Shown here in pieces: positions 6,790 to 15,579 of a DNA stretch of 64,000 bases; the stretch's first letter is position 1, and each line of letters opens with the position of its first letter. The DNA comes from Nitrospirota bacterium. Lineage in GTDB: Bacteria; Nitrospirota; Thermodesulfovibrionia; Thermodesulfovibrionales; UBA1546. The translations under genes and the position numbers were made by a program. The DNA lies in the NCBI GenBank assembly GCA_009773185.1, contig WPIF01000009.1, forward strand, positions 35,307 to 99,306, given 5' to 3'. Under the pieces are notes generated by a model that worked only from the letters and a program-made list of their open reading frames with translations, was not told the origin of the DNA and made no database searches.

Positions 6790-8512
6790 GTCTAATATTC
6801 TTGAGCTTATTTTAAGAGGCCGTGCGGACCAGCTCGATAGTGTTATCAGGAGCAGCGGCAAGAATATCGAGACCTTCGGCAGGAAGAGCATTGCCGCGTT
6901 CCAGCGCGTGGGCAGCACGATAAACACCCTGAGCGACAGGTATCTGAACAGGTTCACAAGCGTCCTTGGTGGCGCAAGTCTCCTTTATGCAGGCAAGGGC
7001 GTGATAGACCTCGATGCGCGGCTGGCGCGACTGGCTATAACAGCAGGCGGGGGCGCAAAAATGTTGGTTGGAATGAAAAAAGAACTTTTTGAGATTTCCG
7101 CAATAACATATACACCTGTAGGTGAGCTGGTCACGTATATCAAAACAATAGTTGCCAGAACTGGAGACATTAAATTTGCAATGGCGACCATTAAAGATGT
7201 AGGCCTTGCCTCGGCTGCAACGGAAACAAGCATGGCCGATATGGGTGAGGTGGTCGCTAATCTTAAGGAAAAACTGAAGCTTAAGCCCGAAGAGATATTA
7301 CCGGCCTTAGACATATTAAATCTTGGAGCAAAGGCAGGCGCAGTAGAGTTCAGCGATTTCGCCAAACAAATGGTTGTTATGGCGTCATCTACCGGTAGAT
7401 TCAATCTTGAGGGTCTTAAAGGTGTCCGCATTATCAGCGCGTGGGCGCAGATGGCGTTTAAAAGCAATTCGTCTTCGGACGAAATGGCGACTTCAATTAA
7501 GGATGCTGTCTCTGAAATGCTGACGCTCGAAAAAATAAAAAAAATGCAGAAACTTGGATTCAACCCTATTGATACCGTAGCATCAAAGAAGGCGGGAGTG
7601 ACCGTAATGAAAGATATCGAGGATGTAATTAAGGGCATTGTTAAGGCCACAAAGGGGGATGAGATAAAGCTCGGTCAGATATTCGGATTGCGCAGTATCA
7701 CGGCCTTTAGTGATATGGCAAGGGAATTTCGTGCAACCGGTAAGTTTGATACATTCGATAAGTTTGCGCAGCAGGGCGGAGATAGTGTTGAGACTATGAA
7801 GGATTTTCATTTCTGGACAAAACAGACTGCCGCTCAGATTACAAATATAAAAACGGGACTGTCTAAACTTACAAACGAAAATCTGGATTGGCCCATAAAA
7901 AAGCTTAATGCTGCGCTCACGTTTTTAAATAATCATCCTATTATTACAAAGGGCGGGCTGGGGACAATTCTTGGTATCGGAGCCGTCGCTGTGGCATTCA
8001 AAGGAATTTTTGGGCTTATAGATATATGGGGGAGATTATCAGGCAAAGGCAGTAAGGGGATTCCCGGTATCGGCGGTCTGGGACTCCCCGGAGCAGGCAA
8101 GGGGCCCATTCCCGTGTATATCGTCAACAAACATCTCTCGATGCTTCCGGGTGGATACCAGTTCCCCGGCGGCGATATCCCGGGCGGTGGAATCCCAGGG
8201 GGCGGCAAATTCGGCAAGTTGGCCGGTATTGCAGGCAAGGCATCAATGGTCGCAGGCGTTGGGATTGCGGGGTATCAGGCAGGCACGCTTATCAATAAGG
8301 GCATGGGCAAACTCACAGGCAAGGGCGAGGGATGGCTTGGTGAGATGCTCTATGATCTCCTGCATCCATCCGAATCCTCTAAAGGCAAACAGCCGGAAAT
8401 AAAAAACAACAATGAAATTAATCTGACCTTAAGCGTAGATCAAAGCGGCAAGGTGATATCGAATACAAACGACATGAACACAAAAATTAATCTCAAAAGG
8501 ACAGGCTTTTAA
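6788..8512 (+). CDS. Phage tail tape measure protein
   Basis: This 574-residue protein has an N-terminal helical region (NILELILRGRADQLDSVIRS), long coiled and helical segments, and internal membrane-like or glycine-rich stretches at about 385-425 and 480-510. A Gly/Pro-rich linker (about 420-470, repeated GIPG-type motifs) precedes a charged C-terminus. The order, chaperone then tape measure then DNA-circularisation protein, is diagnostic. Tape measures set tail length and help DNA entry. It is short for the family, suggesting a short tail. Its start codon lies in the right arm of a palindromic repeat. Confidence 0.8.
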   Translation: MSNILELILRGRADQLDSVIRSSGKNIETFGRKSIAAFQRVGSTINTLSDRYLNRFTSVLGGASLLYAGKGVIDLDARLARLAITAGGGAKMLVGMKKELFEISAITYTPVGELVTYIKTIVARTGDIKFAMATIKDVGLASAATETSMADMGEVVANLKEKLKLKPEEILPALDILNLGAKAGAVEFSDFAKQMVVMASSTGRFNLEGLKGVRIISAWAQMAFKSNSSSDEMATSIKDAVSEMLTLEKIKKMQKLGFNPIDTVASKKAGVTVMKDIEDVIKGIVKATKGDEIKLGQIFGLRSITAFSDMAREFRATGKFDTFDKFAQQGGDSVETMKDFHFWTKQTAAQITNIKTGLSKLTNENLDWPIKKLNAALTFLNNHPIITKGGLGTILGIGAVAVAFKGIFGLIDIWGRLSGKGSKGIPGIGGLGLPGAGKGPIPVYIVNKHLSMLPGGYQFPGGDIPGGGIPGGGKFGKLAGIAGKASMVAGVGIAGYQAGTLINKGMGKLTGKGEGWLGEMLYDLLHPSESSKGKQPEIKNNNEINLTLSVDQSGKVISNTNDMNTKINLKRTGF

Positions 8513-9474
8513 TGGCAGAGAAAAAAGACAGATATGACGCATTCATATATCCTTCATGGAAGCTTGAGATCGAGAACATCGAGGACAATTTTGAAAAGTC
8601 CATAGTCGAACATGAGTTCCCCTATAAGGACGGCGCGATGCTTGAAGACATGGGAGAGAAGGCGCGTCAAATCAGGTTCCGCTGCTATTTCTACAACGGA
8701 AATTATGAATCGCATATCGAGTTGATTAATTTTCTCAAACAAAAAGACCTGATCGAGATGTCTCACCCGAAATACGGGATCGTAGAGGGAAAAGTAAAAA
8801 CAATATCTGTGCGTCATGACTACAAGGAAAAGACAGCAGAGATAGACATTGCATTCGTAGAGAACCTCAGGGGCGAAATAGAGGTTCAGGCTTATGTGGA
8901 TGTCCAGATGGCCGGAGAAGAGGCTTATGTTAACGGCTGGAGCGATATGATAAGCGATTTTGAGTTGGACGCGAAGAATGAACTCGGGCCGCAGGCGGAG
9001 GGCATACTCAAAAAAGAACTCGACCCTTCCAAAAGCACCATGCTTGAGCAGTTCACTAATTTGACCACTCCGGCGCGCGGATGGATTAAGAAGGTGGATA
9101 CTTACGTAAAGACGATGCAGGGCACCCTGAATAAAATATCAAACCCTGCGAACTCGATAACTTCGATGCTTAAGTTCAGCACGAATCTTCCGGGTACGAC
9201 GATAGGCTCTGTTGCAAAGACGGTCGAGAGGTATGGCATATCTCTTTCGACCCTGCGGAGTTCTCCCGCGAGGTTTGTATCGAGCTATGTAGGAGGCATG
9301 AAGGGGTTGGAAAAAAGCTCAGGGTCATTTTCAAAATATACAAAGATAGGCGGCGCGCTCGGCTGCGGCTTGCACACATCTCAGATATTTAAGTCGGATC
9401 AGTTAAATCAAAATGCGATGATATCACTGGCTAAGGCAAAATCTTTTGATGCGCTGGGAAGGTTTTTAAAGTAA
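8512..9474 (+). CDS. DNA circularisation protein, N-terminal domain (Mu gp43/gpN-like)
   Basis: This 320-residue protein starts with the family domain (residues 1-120). It includes YPSWKLEIENIEDNFEKSIVEHEFPYKDG, MGEKARQIRFRCYFYNGNYESHIELI, then LIEMSHPKYGIVEGKV and HDYKEKTAEIDIAFVENL. The remainder is mostly helical with Ser/Thr-rich linkers. In Mu this protein forms part of the baseplate hub. The stop codon overlaps the ATG of the following small gene, whose product resembles the C-terminal section of longer homologues, so the gene may be split here. Confidence 0.75.
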   Translation: MAEKKDRYDAFIYPSWKLEIENIEDNFEKSIVEHEFPYKDGAMLEDMGEKARQIRFRCYFYNGNYESHIELINFLKQKDLIEMSHPKYGIVEGKVKTISVRHDYKEKTAEIDIAFVENLRGEIEVQAYVDVQMAGEEAYVNGWSDMISDFELDAKNELGPQAEGILKKELDPSKSTMLEQFTNLTTPARGWIKKVDTYVKTMQGTLNKISNPANSITSMLKFSTNLPGTTIGSVAKTVERYGISLSTLRSSPARFVSSYVGGMKGLEKSSGSFSKYTKIGGALGCGLHTSQIFKSDQLNQNAMISLAKAKSFDALGRFLK

Positions 9475-9785
9475 TGGAACTGTTGACGATTAACGAGATA
9501 GAAAAATCGCTCGCCGAGGCGAGATCTTACATCCAGGAGGCCATTGATGCATCGAGAGGCATAGATAGCCTGAAAAAAATGGCTGCCGCGCTGTTGGATC
9601 ACGCAAATAATATTAAGCTCGAAAGGGAAAAGATTATCAAGGTCGAGGAAGACGTGCCTATTCCTCTGCACCTTGTCTGTTTAAAGCACGGCCTTCCATA
9701 TAATGACGCCGAGAGGATTTTGGCAATTAATAGCATAAAAAACCCGAATTTTGTTTCAGGGGAGATAAGCATCTATGCGAGATAA
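9474..9785 (+). CDS. Small baseplate hub-associated protein with LysM-like C-terminus
   Basis: This 103-residue protein has a helical N-terminus (INEIEKSLAEARSYIQEAIDA) and a C-terminal segment, VPIPLHLVCLKHGLPYNDAERILAINSIKNPN. That segment resembles the LysM-like peptide-binding modules found between hub proteins of Mu-like tails. It overlaps its neighbours at both ends (ATGG overlap upstream; 11 bases with the gp44 gene downstream). It could be the detached C-terminal part of a gp43-type protein. Function is inferred from position only. Confidence 0.55.
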   Translation: MELLTINEIEKSLAEARSYIQEAIDASRGIDSLKKMAAALLDHANNIKLEREKIIKVEEDVPIPLHLVCLKHGLPYNDAERILAINSIKNPNFVSGEISIYAR

Positions 9786-10830
9786 GATAAGCCTTATTGT
9801 AGGCGGATATAAAGTCGAAAACTTCATATCATACACAATAGACTCAGACCTCTATGTTGCGGATGATGCGTTCAGCCTTGAGCTTGCAAATCCGGAAGTA
9901 ACGATCTACAAGGGATCCCGATGCGAGCTTTACGTGAATGATATTCTCGAAATGACAGGGATCATCGATAAGATAACACCGAGTTACGACAAATCCGGCA
10001 ACAAGCTCAGGGTCGAAGGCAGAGACCTTATGGGGCTGTTGACAGATTCCTGTTGTGAGGAATTCATTACGCTCCAGGGGGTAACACTCAAAGCCCTCAC
10101 AGAAAGGCTTCTTAAAAAAACTCCCTTCATCAGCACGAAAGATATCGTCTATCAGGAGAATGTCGTAGGGAAACTAAAGAGTAAAAAACATTCGAAGTCT
10201 GCGGCATGGGACACCTCGCAGAATTTTTCGCAGATAGAACCGGGCATGACTATAGTGGAGGCACTGAAAGAATATGCCCGCAGCCGCGGGGTGATATTTT
10301 GGTCGATGCCGGATGGCACATTCGTATTTGGCCGTCCGTTAGTTTCAGGAGAGCCTGCATTCCGGCTTACCAATCGCAAGGACGGGAAAGAAAATAATAT
10401 CAAAGAGGGAGAGAAGACAGAGGATATCTCAAAGCAATATTCCTCTATAACAGTTATGGGACAGCAGCAGGGAACAGACGCTACAGCGACAAGCTCAATC
10501 AATACAAAGGCCACGGTTGCAAACGATGCCGTGCCATTCTACAAGCCTTTTGTGGTCAAGAATAATAACGATGCTCAAAGCCCGAAGGCGCACGGCCAGA
10601 TGCTTCTCGATAAGCAGAGGCAGGAAGGCTTTCAGCTGAGATACAAGGTTGCCGGACACAGCCAGAACGGAAAAAACTGGACGATAAACCAAATCTGCCA
10701 CGTAGAAGATGAGGCCCCGAATTTCAATCTCAAGGACTCATATCTAATCTACGGAAGGACATTTGAGTTATCAAAAGATAAGGGTGTGGTCACAACGCTG
10801 AGGCTTGGATATCCGGGGGTGATTCAGTGA
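9775..10830 (+). CDS. Baseplate hub protein (Mu gp44/gpP-like)
   Basis: This 351-residue protein has the gp27-like hub pattern: DKISLIVGGYKVENFISYTIDSDL, ADDAFSLELANPEV, ELYVNDILEMTGIIDKI, then GRDLMGLLTDSCCEEF. A C-terminal half follows with IVEALKEYARSRGVIFWSMPDG and FVFGRPL. The hub forms the trimeric platform that carries the spike. It precedes a spike gene in Mu; here a minus-strand gene is inserted between the two. The stop codon overlaps a possible GTG of an antisense frame that I reject. Confidence 0.8.
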   Translation: MRDKISLIVGGYKVENFISYTIDSDLYVADDAFSLELANPEVTIYKGSRCELYVNDILEMTGIIDKITPSYDKSGNKLRVEGRDLMGLLTDSCCEEFITLQGVTLKALTERLLKKTPFISTKDIVYQENVVGKLKSKKHSKSAAWDTSQNFSQIEPGMTIVEALKEYARSRGVIFWSMPDGTFVFGRPLVSGEPAFRLTNRKDGKENNIKEGEKTEDISKQYSSITVMGQQQGTDATATSSINTKATVANDAVPFYKPFVVKNNNDAQSPKAHGQMLLDKQRQEGFQLRYKVAGHSQNGKNWTINQICHVEDEAPNFNLKDSYLIYGRTFELSKDKGVVTTLRLGYPGVIQ

Positions 10831-11189
10831 GCCGTTTTAAACTTTTGATTGTGGGGACTCCGCCTGTCAGGGATGAGATTTACTTTCTGACTCGCTCCGC
10901 ACCGGCCGTTCTTTGTGTCCTTAATGAACCTCTCGGCGGCAAAACTGTCAGTGGTAATGGTGATAGTCTCCTTGCCGAGATCATAGGTCATATAAGCCCT
11001 ATTAGACTTATACTCAATAGATTTAACCCTGTTGGCCTCAAGGGTGATAGAGGATTCCTTGTCATGCGGGACAGACTGAAAATGCACGGACTTGGTGTAG
11101 CAGGGAAGCTCAGCAGCGAGCGCGGTAGAGCTGAAGAGAAAAAGAAAAACATAGGTCATATATGTCCTGTAAGTCATATCCCTCTTCAT
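10824..11189 (-). CDS. Secreted small protein, antisense in the tail operon (moron candidate)
   Basis: This 121-residue protein has a clear Sec signal peptide (TYVFLFLFSSTALAAE; cleavage after ALA). The mature domain is beta-rich (SSITLEANRVKSIEYKSN, AYMTYDLGKETITITTDSFAAERFI) with two cysteines that could pair. It is encoded against the direction of all other prophage genes, in the gap between hub and spike. It may be a lysogenic-conversion (moron) gene exported to the periplasm. The competing plus-strand frame has no structural sense. I do not recognise a family. The region just before its start carries ACCTAT/AGGACATAT simple repeats. Confidence 0.6.
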   Translation of the reverse strand: MKRDMTYRTYMTYVFLFLFSSTALAAELPCYTKSVHFQSVPHDKESSITLEANRVKSIEYKSNRAYMTYDLGKETITITTDSFAAERFIKDTKNGRCGASQKVNLIPDRRSPHNQKFKTAH

Positions 11190-11203
11190 AAGGAAATCAT
11201 ATC

Positions 11204-11914
11204 ATGATACGGGCAATTATACAATCCGTATTCGAAGGCGTGATCAAACGTTTAACCGCCTCGGGCCGCTCCGATGAAATAATCGAGAACCGCGAGTATT
11301 TTCAGCATTACGGTTTTACCTCGAGGCCCCTCTCAGGAGCTGAGGCAATACTCATACAGGACGGCAACCATATCGTGATGCTCGCCTCTGACGACCGCAG
11401 ATACCGCCTCGCCATCGAGGACGGCGAGGTTGCTCTTTACACGGATGAAGGCGACCATATCCTTTTTAAACGCGGGAAAGAGATTTATATCAAGAGCGGC
11501 AATAAGCTTAAGGCGGACATCGAGAATGACGTGGAGATCAACACGAAAAGGATAAAGGCCATCGCTACGGAATCCGCAGATATAAATACTGCCTTGCTTA
11601 CCGCGCATGCAACCACATCCGCAACATTGAAATCTCCTATCGTTAATCTACAGTCAGATGCTATTACAATGACGGCATACACTGCCGGAGTTATGCCGCT
11701 TGCGCGGCTTGTCGGCAATATGCAGATAGAAGGCAGCACAGAGATAAACCTTGCTGATATGAGGGCGAATCTCAGGAGATTGATAGACGAGAGGTTTAGG
11801 GTGCTGTTTAACGCGCACGTGCATTCAGGCTGCGGCGGATCGGTTAATTCAGGGCCTCCGACACAGACGCTTGAGTTCGCCGATCATGCCACAGACATTA
11901 TGAGGGCAAAATAA
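11204..11914 (+). CDS. Baseplate spike protein (Mu gp45-like)
   Basis: This 236-residue protein has an OB-like N-terminal domain (FQHYGFTSRPLSGAEAILI, HIVMLASDDRRYRLAIEDGEVALYTDEGDHI). A beta-helical repeat section follows (IKSGNKLKADIENDVEINTKR onward). Its tip contains NAHVHSG, the HxH motif known to bind iron at the point of Mu gp45 and P2 gpV spikes. The protein pierces the outer membrane when the tail contracts. It is typical in length for the family. An SD-like AGGAAA lies upstream. The stop overlaps the next ATG. Confidence 0.85.
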   Translation: MIRAIIQSVFEGVIKRLTASGRSDEIIENREYFQHYGFTSRPLSGAEAILIQDGNHIVMLASDDRRYRLAIEDGEVALYTDEGDHILFKRGKEIYIKSGNKLKADIENDVEINTKRIKAIATESADINTALLTAHATTSATLKSPIVNLQSDAITMTAYTAGVMPLARLVGNMQIEGSTEINLADMRANLRRLIDERFRVLFNAHVHSGCGGSVNSGPPTQTLEFADHATDIMRAK

Positions 11915-12279
11915 TGGATTTTAAAATTGACATTGAGCAGGGCACAGGAATGGGAGCGATGACCTTCAATAAAGCCGATAACATTATGAATAATATTTTT
12001 CTGTCTCTATCCGTCAAAAAAGGCTCATTCTTTCAGAATCCGGATTTCGGACTTGATCTCCCTTCACGCGCAAAAAACACAGCGCAGACAGCAGCCCTGA
12101 TAGAGGAGAGATTTAGACAGGCGCTGCGCTGGCTGCTCGATACCGGCAGGGCAACGAAGATTGATGTTTACAGCGAAAGAGACAGGCTTCAGGATCTAAA
12201 CAGATTAAAGGTTCTTGTCGAGGCGACTCAGGCAGATGGGCGGAAAGTATCCTTTGAAACATTCGCGGAGGTGGTATGA
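11914..12279 (+). CDS. Baseplate wedge protein (Mu gp46-like)
   Basis: This 121-residue protein is of the gp46/gp25-like type: MDFKIDIEQGTGMGAMTF, then IMNNIFLSLSVKKGSFFQNPDFGLDL near residue 30, and a C-terminal part with RQALRWLLDTGRATKIDV. It belongs to the baseplate wedge next to the J protein and overlaps the latter's ATG by 4 bases. Length and order match Mu. Confidence 0.8.
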   Translation: MDFKIDIEQGTGMGAMTFNKADNIMNNIFLSLSVKKGSFFQNPDFGLDLPSRAKNTAQTAALIEERFRQALRWLLDTGRATKIDVYSERDRLQDLNRLKVLVEATQADGRKVSFETFAEVV

Positions 12280-13484
12280 TTAATCCTTTTTCAAAGTCGT
12301 TTGATGAGATATTAAATGGCATTTTAACAGACTATAAAAACCAATTTCCCGAAGCAGACACTTCACAGGGAAGCCTTATTTTTATCAAATCATCCTGTAT
12401 GGCCAGCGCCCTGTGGGGGATTCATAAGGGTATAGAATGGACAGGAGATCAGATATTCCCTGATACCTCCTCTACAGAGAACCTTGAGCATCACGCATGG
12501 GTGCGGGGAATAGAGCGCACTTACGAAGAGACTGATGAGGCATATCTGGCGCGGCTGCTTGATTGGATCAGAAGGCCGCCTGCAGGTGGCAATAAATACG
12601 ATTATGTAAAATGGGCTCTTGAGATAGATAACGTGGCAGCGGCCTATTATTTTCCCCTCGCTCAGGGACTTGGCACGGGAGATGTGGTTGTAGTTGCCAA
12701 TGAAACAAACACCGGCTCGGAGATACCGAGTTCCTCTGCCCGCATCGGCAGGATCACAGCAATATCAGCAGGCAAGCTTATAGACGGCGCGGCAAATTTT
12801 ACAGAGGCCGGACATCCGGTCTCTGTCGGAGATATCGTGCGGAATCCGGTATCCGGCATAGAGACAACGGTCGTATCTATTGACAGTGCAACCCAGCTTA
12901 CCCTCACAGATGATATTTTCAAGGCCGTTAGCGAGAGCTATATCCTTCATAACCACACAGGCTTAAGCACGGCAGTTTCCACAGGGAAGTTGGTGGACGC
13001 AAACGCAAAATTTAACGATGCTACATGGACGATTAAAAAGGGCGATAAGGTTGAAAATATCACGGATGGGACAGAGACAACGGTCGTCTCTGTGGACAGC
13101 ATACAGCAGCTTACGCTTACAGATGATATTTTCAAGGCTGCGGCAAAAAAATATGTGGTCAAATCCATTATTGCGGAGGTCAAATCGCACATAGAAGATT
13201 TAAGACCTGTAACAGCATCTGTATCGCGTATTCTGCCGCCGACAATACTCACGCAGGCTGTTACAATGGCCGTCACCGGGCAGAATGCGAATAAGTCACA
13301 GGCAGCAGCAGACATCGAGGCATACCTTAAGACCCTGATACCGGGGCAGACTCTCTATAAATCGCAGCTCGTCAATATAGCGATAGATAATGGAGCGGAT
13401 GATGTAACCATAACAACGCCTGCCAATAATATTGTGCCTGGCGCATACGAGATGATACGGCCGGGGGTAATCAGTGTTACATAA
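12276..13484 (+). CDS. Baseplate J protein (Mu gp47-like) with duplicated inserted module
   Basis: This 402-residue wedge protein has the family N-terminus (PFSKSFDEILNGILTDYKNQFPEADTSQGSLI), the segment RTYEETDEAYLARLLDWIRRPPAGGNKYDYVKWALEI, and a normal C-terminus with PPTILTQAVTMAVTG and IVPGAYEMIRPGVISV. Between residues about 151 and 298 it contains two related copies of a 65-residue beta module, each with ETTVVSxDSxxQLTLTDDIFKA, which Mu gp47 lacks. The repeats are about 75-80 percent similar at protein level over the core, so the duplication is not recent. It overlaps gp46 and gp48. Confidence 0.85.
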   Translation: MINPFSKSFDEILNGILTDYKNQFPEADTSQGSLIFIKSSCMASALWGIHKGIEWTGDQIFPDTSSTENLEHHAWVRGIERTYEETDEAYLARLLDWIRRPPAGGNKYDYVKWALEIDNVAAAYYFPLAQGLGTGDVVVVANETNTGSEIPSSSARIGRITAISAGKLIDGAANFTEAGHPVSVGDIVRNPVSGIETTVVSIDSATQLTLTDDIFKAVSESYILHNHTGLSTAVSTGKLVDANAKFNDATWTIKKGDKVENITDGTETTVVSVDSIQQLTLTDDIFKAAAKKYVVKSIIAEVKSHIEDLRPVTASVSRILPPTILTQAVTMAVTGQNANKSQAAADIEAYLKTLIPGQTLYKSQLVNIAIDNGADDVTITTPANNIVPGAYEMIRPGVISVT

Positions 13485-14022
13485 AGACGCACTTAAGCTT
13501 TTATTTCCGCTTGATCTGGGCGGCGAGTTCGAAAGGGACATCGAGCTTGAAGGCAAGCAGCTCGATCTCGCCCAGGCGAGAGTTGATGATCTGCTTAAAG
13601 AGATGTTCCCGGATGGGGCCTATGAGCTTCTATGCTGTTGGGAGAGGGTCTGCGGCATCACACCCGGAGCCGACGACACATTACAGATGAGGCGGGACAC
13701 CGTTATACGGAAGCTCCGAGAGATCGGCAGACTCGACAGAAAATATTTCATCGATGTCGCTGCTGCGATGGGATACACAATCACTATCGAGGAGCTTCAT
13801 CCGTTCATGGCAGGTCTCAGTTACGCAGGCGATACTCTTTATGTCGAAGAGAGCATTTTTATATGGCTGGTGCGGATAGCGGGACAGTCTCTCTATTATT
13901 TCAGAGCAGGGCAATCATCCGCCGGGGAGCGGCTTCTGTGGTGGCCCGTGCAGACCGTATTGGAAAATATTCTCAATGACTTAAAACCGGCGCACACGTA
14001 CATAATTTTTGACTATAGTTAA
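13474..14022 (+). CDS. Tail protein gp48-like (DUF2313)
   Basis: This 182-residue protein matches the YmfQ/gp48 family, which completes the baseplate next to the fibre. It has ARVDDLLKEMFPDGAYELLCCWERVCGI, the segment TLQMRRDTVIRKLREIGRLDRKYFIDVAAAMGYTI with IEELHPF following, and a C-terminal ENILNDLKPAHTYIIFDYS. Translation starts at a GTG (13474) that lies 11 bases inside gp47. The fibre gene follows after an AAGGAGG. Confidence 0.85.
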   Translation: MLHKDALKLLFPLDLGGEFERDIELEGKQLDLAQARVDDLLKEMFPDGAYELLCCWERVCGITPGADDTLQMRRDTVIRKLREIGRLDRKYFIDVAAAMGYTITIEELHPFMAGLSYAGDTLYVEESIFIWLVRIAGQSLYYFRAGQSSAGERLLWWPVQTVLENILNDLKPAHTYIIFDYS

Positions 14023-14036
14023 GGAGGAATAACGAT

Positions 14037-15158
14037 ATGGCAAAAACAAATTTCGTAGATGGAGACCCGCAGCAAGGGGTACAGGGGACAAGAGTACTTG
14101 CCGCATTTTTAAATAAGCTTTTCGGCACGTCAGGCCATCGGCATGACGGCCTGGATGCAGACGGCAGCGCAGCGATTGATTACGCAGCCGACACCGGCGC
14201 GGCGAATGCCTATGCGATAGCTCTCGTTCCTGCTCTCACGCAGTATGTGGTCGGTATGCCGATACAATTTATGGCTGCCAACGCAAACACGGGGGCTTCA
14301 ACGCTCAATGTCAATGGACTTGGGGTAAAGGATATCAGTAAGAATTTTGATCAGCCCCTTGCATCAGGCGATATCAAAGCAGGACAGATCATAACAGTTG
14401 TATATGACGGCGTGGATTTTCAGATGGTCAGCGCCTTCTCGCCTGATTACATAACAAATGGTTTTCGCAACCTTGTCATTAAAAACAATACGGCAAGTCA
14501 GCTTAGTATTACCGCGGATGGGATCGTTCTGCAGGACACAGCAGGGAAGGCATTAAAAGTATCAGGTGTTAATCATATTGCAGATATTACAGTAGCTGGG
14601 GTCAACGGGTTAGACACCGGCGCGGAAGCGGCATCTACATGGTATCACATCTGGGAAATAGCAAAAGCAGATGGCACAAAAGCAGCGTTGCTTTCAGCCT
14701 CAGCGACCACGCCTATAATGCCGGACGGATTTATATATAGGACGTATCTGGGGGCTATCTACAATGATTCCTCGGGCAATTTCAAAACAACTGTACAGTT
14801 CAATAATAGGGTTTTTCTCCTGCCGACGGAAAATGTCGTAGCTACCAGCGTAACAGCTCCAGCCTCTTTTACATCACAAAATATTTCCTTAATGGTGCCT
14901 ATTACTGCTCGCACCGCAACCGTAATAATCGGCACCGCGACTACATTATACAGAGTCCATGCGGTCGCTGGCGATGCAAGTGGTCTTGGCGGAAGCATAG
15001 TCCCAGCAGGACAAGGAGGAGGCGGAACCGTTGAAGGTTTTTATTCGGCGGGAATAACTCCCGATATTCCTCTTTCAACAGTACAAACCATTTATTGGAA
15101 GGCAGAAAACCCCATAACCAATGGGCACAGGCTCTTAATTTCTGGTTGGACATATTAA
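14037..15158 (+). CDS. Tail fibre / receptor-binding protein
   Basis: This 373-residue protein follows gp48, where Mu-like phages encode fibre S. The N-terminus (VQGTRVLAAFLNKLFGTSGHRHDGLDADGSAA) contains the SGHRHDG motif common in fibre attachment domains. The middle carries ANANTGASTLNVNGLGVKDI, a repeat seen in many fibres. The C-terminal part is beta-rich with a glycine run and ends GHRLLISGWTY. It would decide host recognition. No reverse transcriptase or template repeat was seen, so diversity generation is not supported. AAGGAGG precedes the ATG. Confidence 0.75.
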   Translation: MAKTNFVDGDPQQGVQGTRVLAAFLNKLFGTSGHRHDGLDADGSAAIDYAADTGAANAYAIALVPALTQYVVGMPIQFMAANANTGASTLNVNGLGVKDISKNFDQPLASGDIKAGQIITVVYDGVDFQMVSAFSPDYITNGFRNLVIKNNTASQLSITADGIVLQDTAGKALKVSGVNHIADITVAGVNGLDTGAEAASTWYHIWEIAKADGTKAALLSASATTPIMPDGFIYRTYLGAIYNDSSGNFKTTVQFNNRVFLLPTENVVATSVTAPASFTSQNISLMVPITARTATVIIGTATTLYRVHAVAGDASGLGGSIVPAGQGGGGTVEGFYSAGITPDIPLSTVQTIYWKAENPITNGHRLLISGWTY

Positions 15159-15181
15159 CGCGTGAGAGGAGGTAAAAATAA

Positions 15182-15574
15182 ATGATAGCATACAAAATTC
15201 AGACAGACGGGCGGGCAATAGATTTGAGATTCGTAAATTCAATAGAGCCGGGAGATATAGCAATTGAGGGTGACGTGATACCCGACATACATACCTTACA
15301 TTCCCTGAGCTATATAAAAAATCTAAAAATTTCTGCGGTCAAAGCCGAGGCATCTAAAAAAATAGATGTAACATTGCCCGACTGGCAGGTTCGGCGGCAT
15401 CACGATCAGGTCGAGCTTGGGGTGGCCACCACACTGACAACGGCCAACTATACAGCGAAACAACAGACATGCCAGGCGATCAGAGACGCGTCTAACACTA
15501 TCGAGACTGAAATACAGGTATCGAGTGATCCCAATTCAATCGACATAGCGAATCACACGGCCTGGCCGGTTTGA
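15182..15574 (+). CDS. Hypothetical protein downstream of tail fibre
   Basis: This 130-residue protein, starting MIAYKIQTDGRAIDLRFVNSIEPGDIAIEGDVIPD, has a beta-rich N-terminus and a charged middle (LPDWQVRRHHDQVELG). Genes in this position often encode fibre assembly chaperones or a second fibre part, and the N-terminal layout resembles short fibre-associated proteins. No catalytic motif is seen. It has GAGAGGAGG upstream and ends just before the structured RNA candidate at 15580. Confidence 0.5.
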   Translation: MIAYKIQTDGRAIDLRFVNSIEPGDIAIEGDVIPDIHTLHSLSYIKNLKISAVKAEASKKIDVTLPDWQVRRHHDQVELGVATTLTTANYTAKQQTCQAIRDASNTIETEIQVSSDPNSIDIANHTAWPV

Positions 15575-15579
15575 TTTTA

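Noticed and set aside
10827..11207. Plus-strand frame of 126 codons between gp44 and gp45
   Set aside because: Composition is not protein-like, and the opposite strand has a clean signal peptide and globular domain. The plus frame looks like its shadow.
14037..15574. Diversity-generating retroelement at the tail fibre
   Set aside because: No reverse transcriptase and no template/variable repeat pair were seen in the window.
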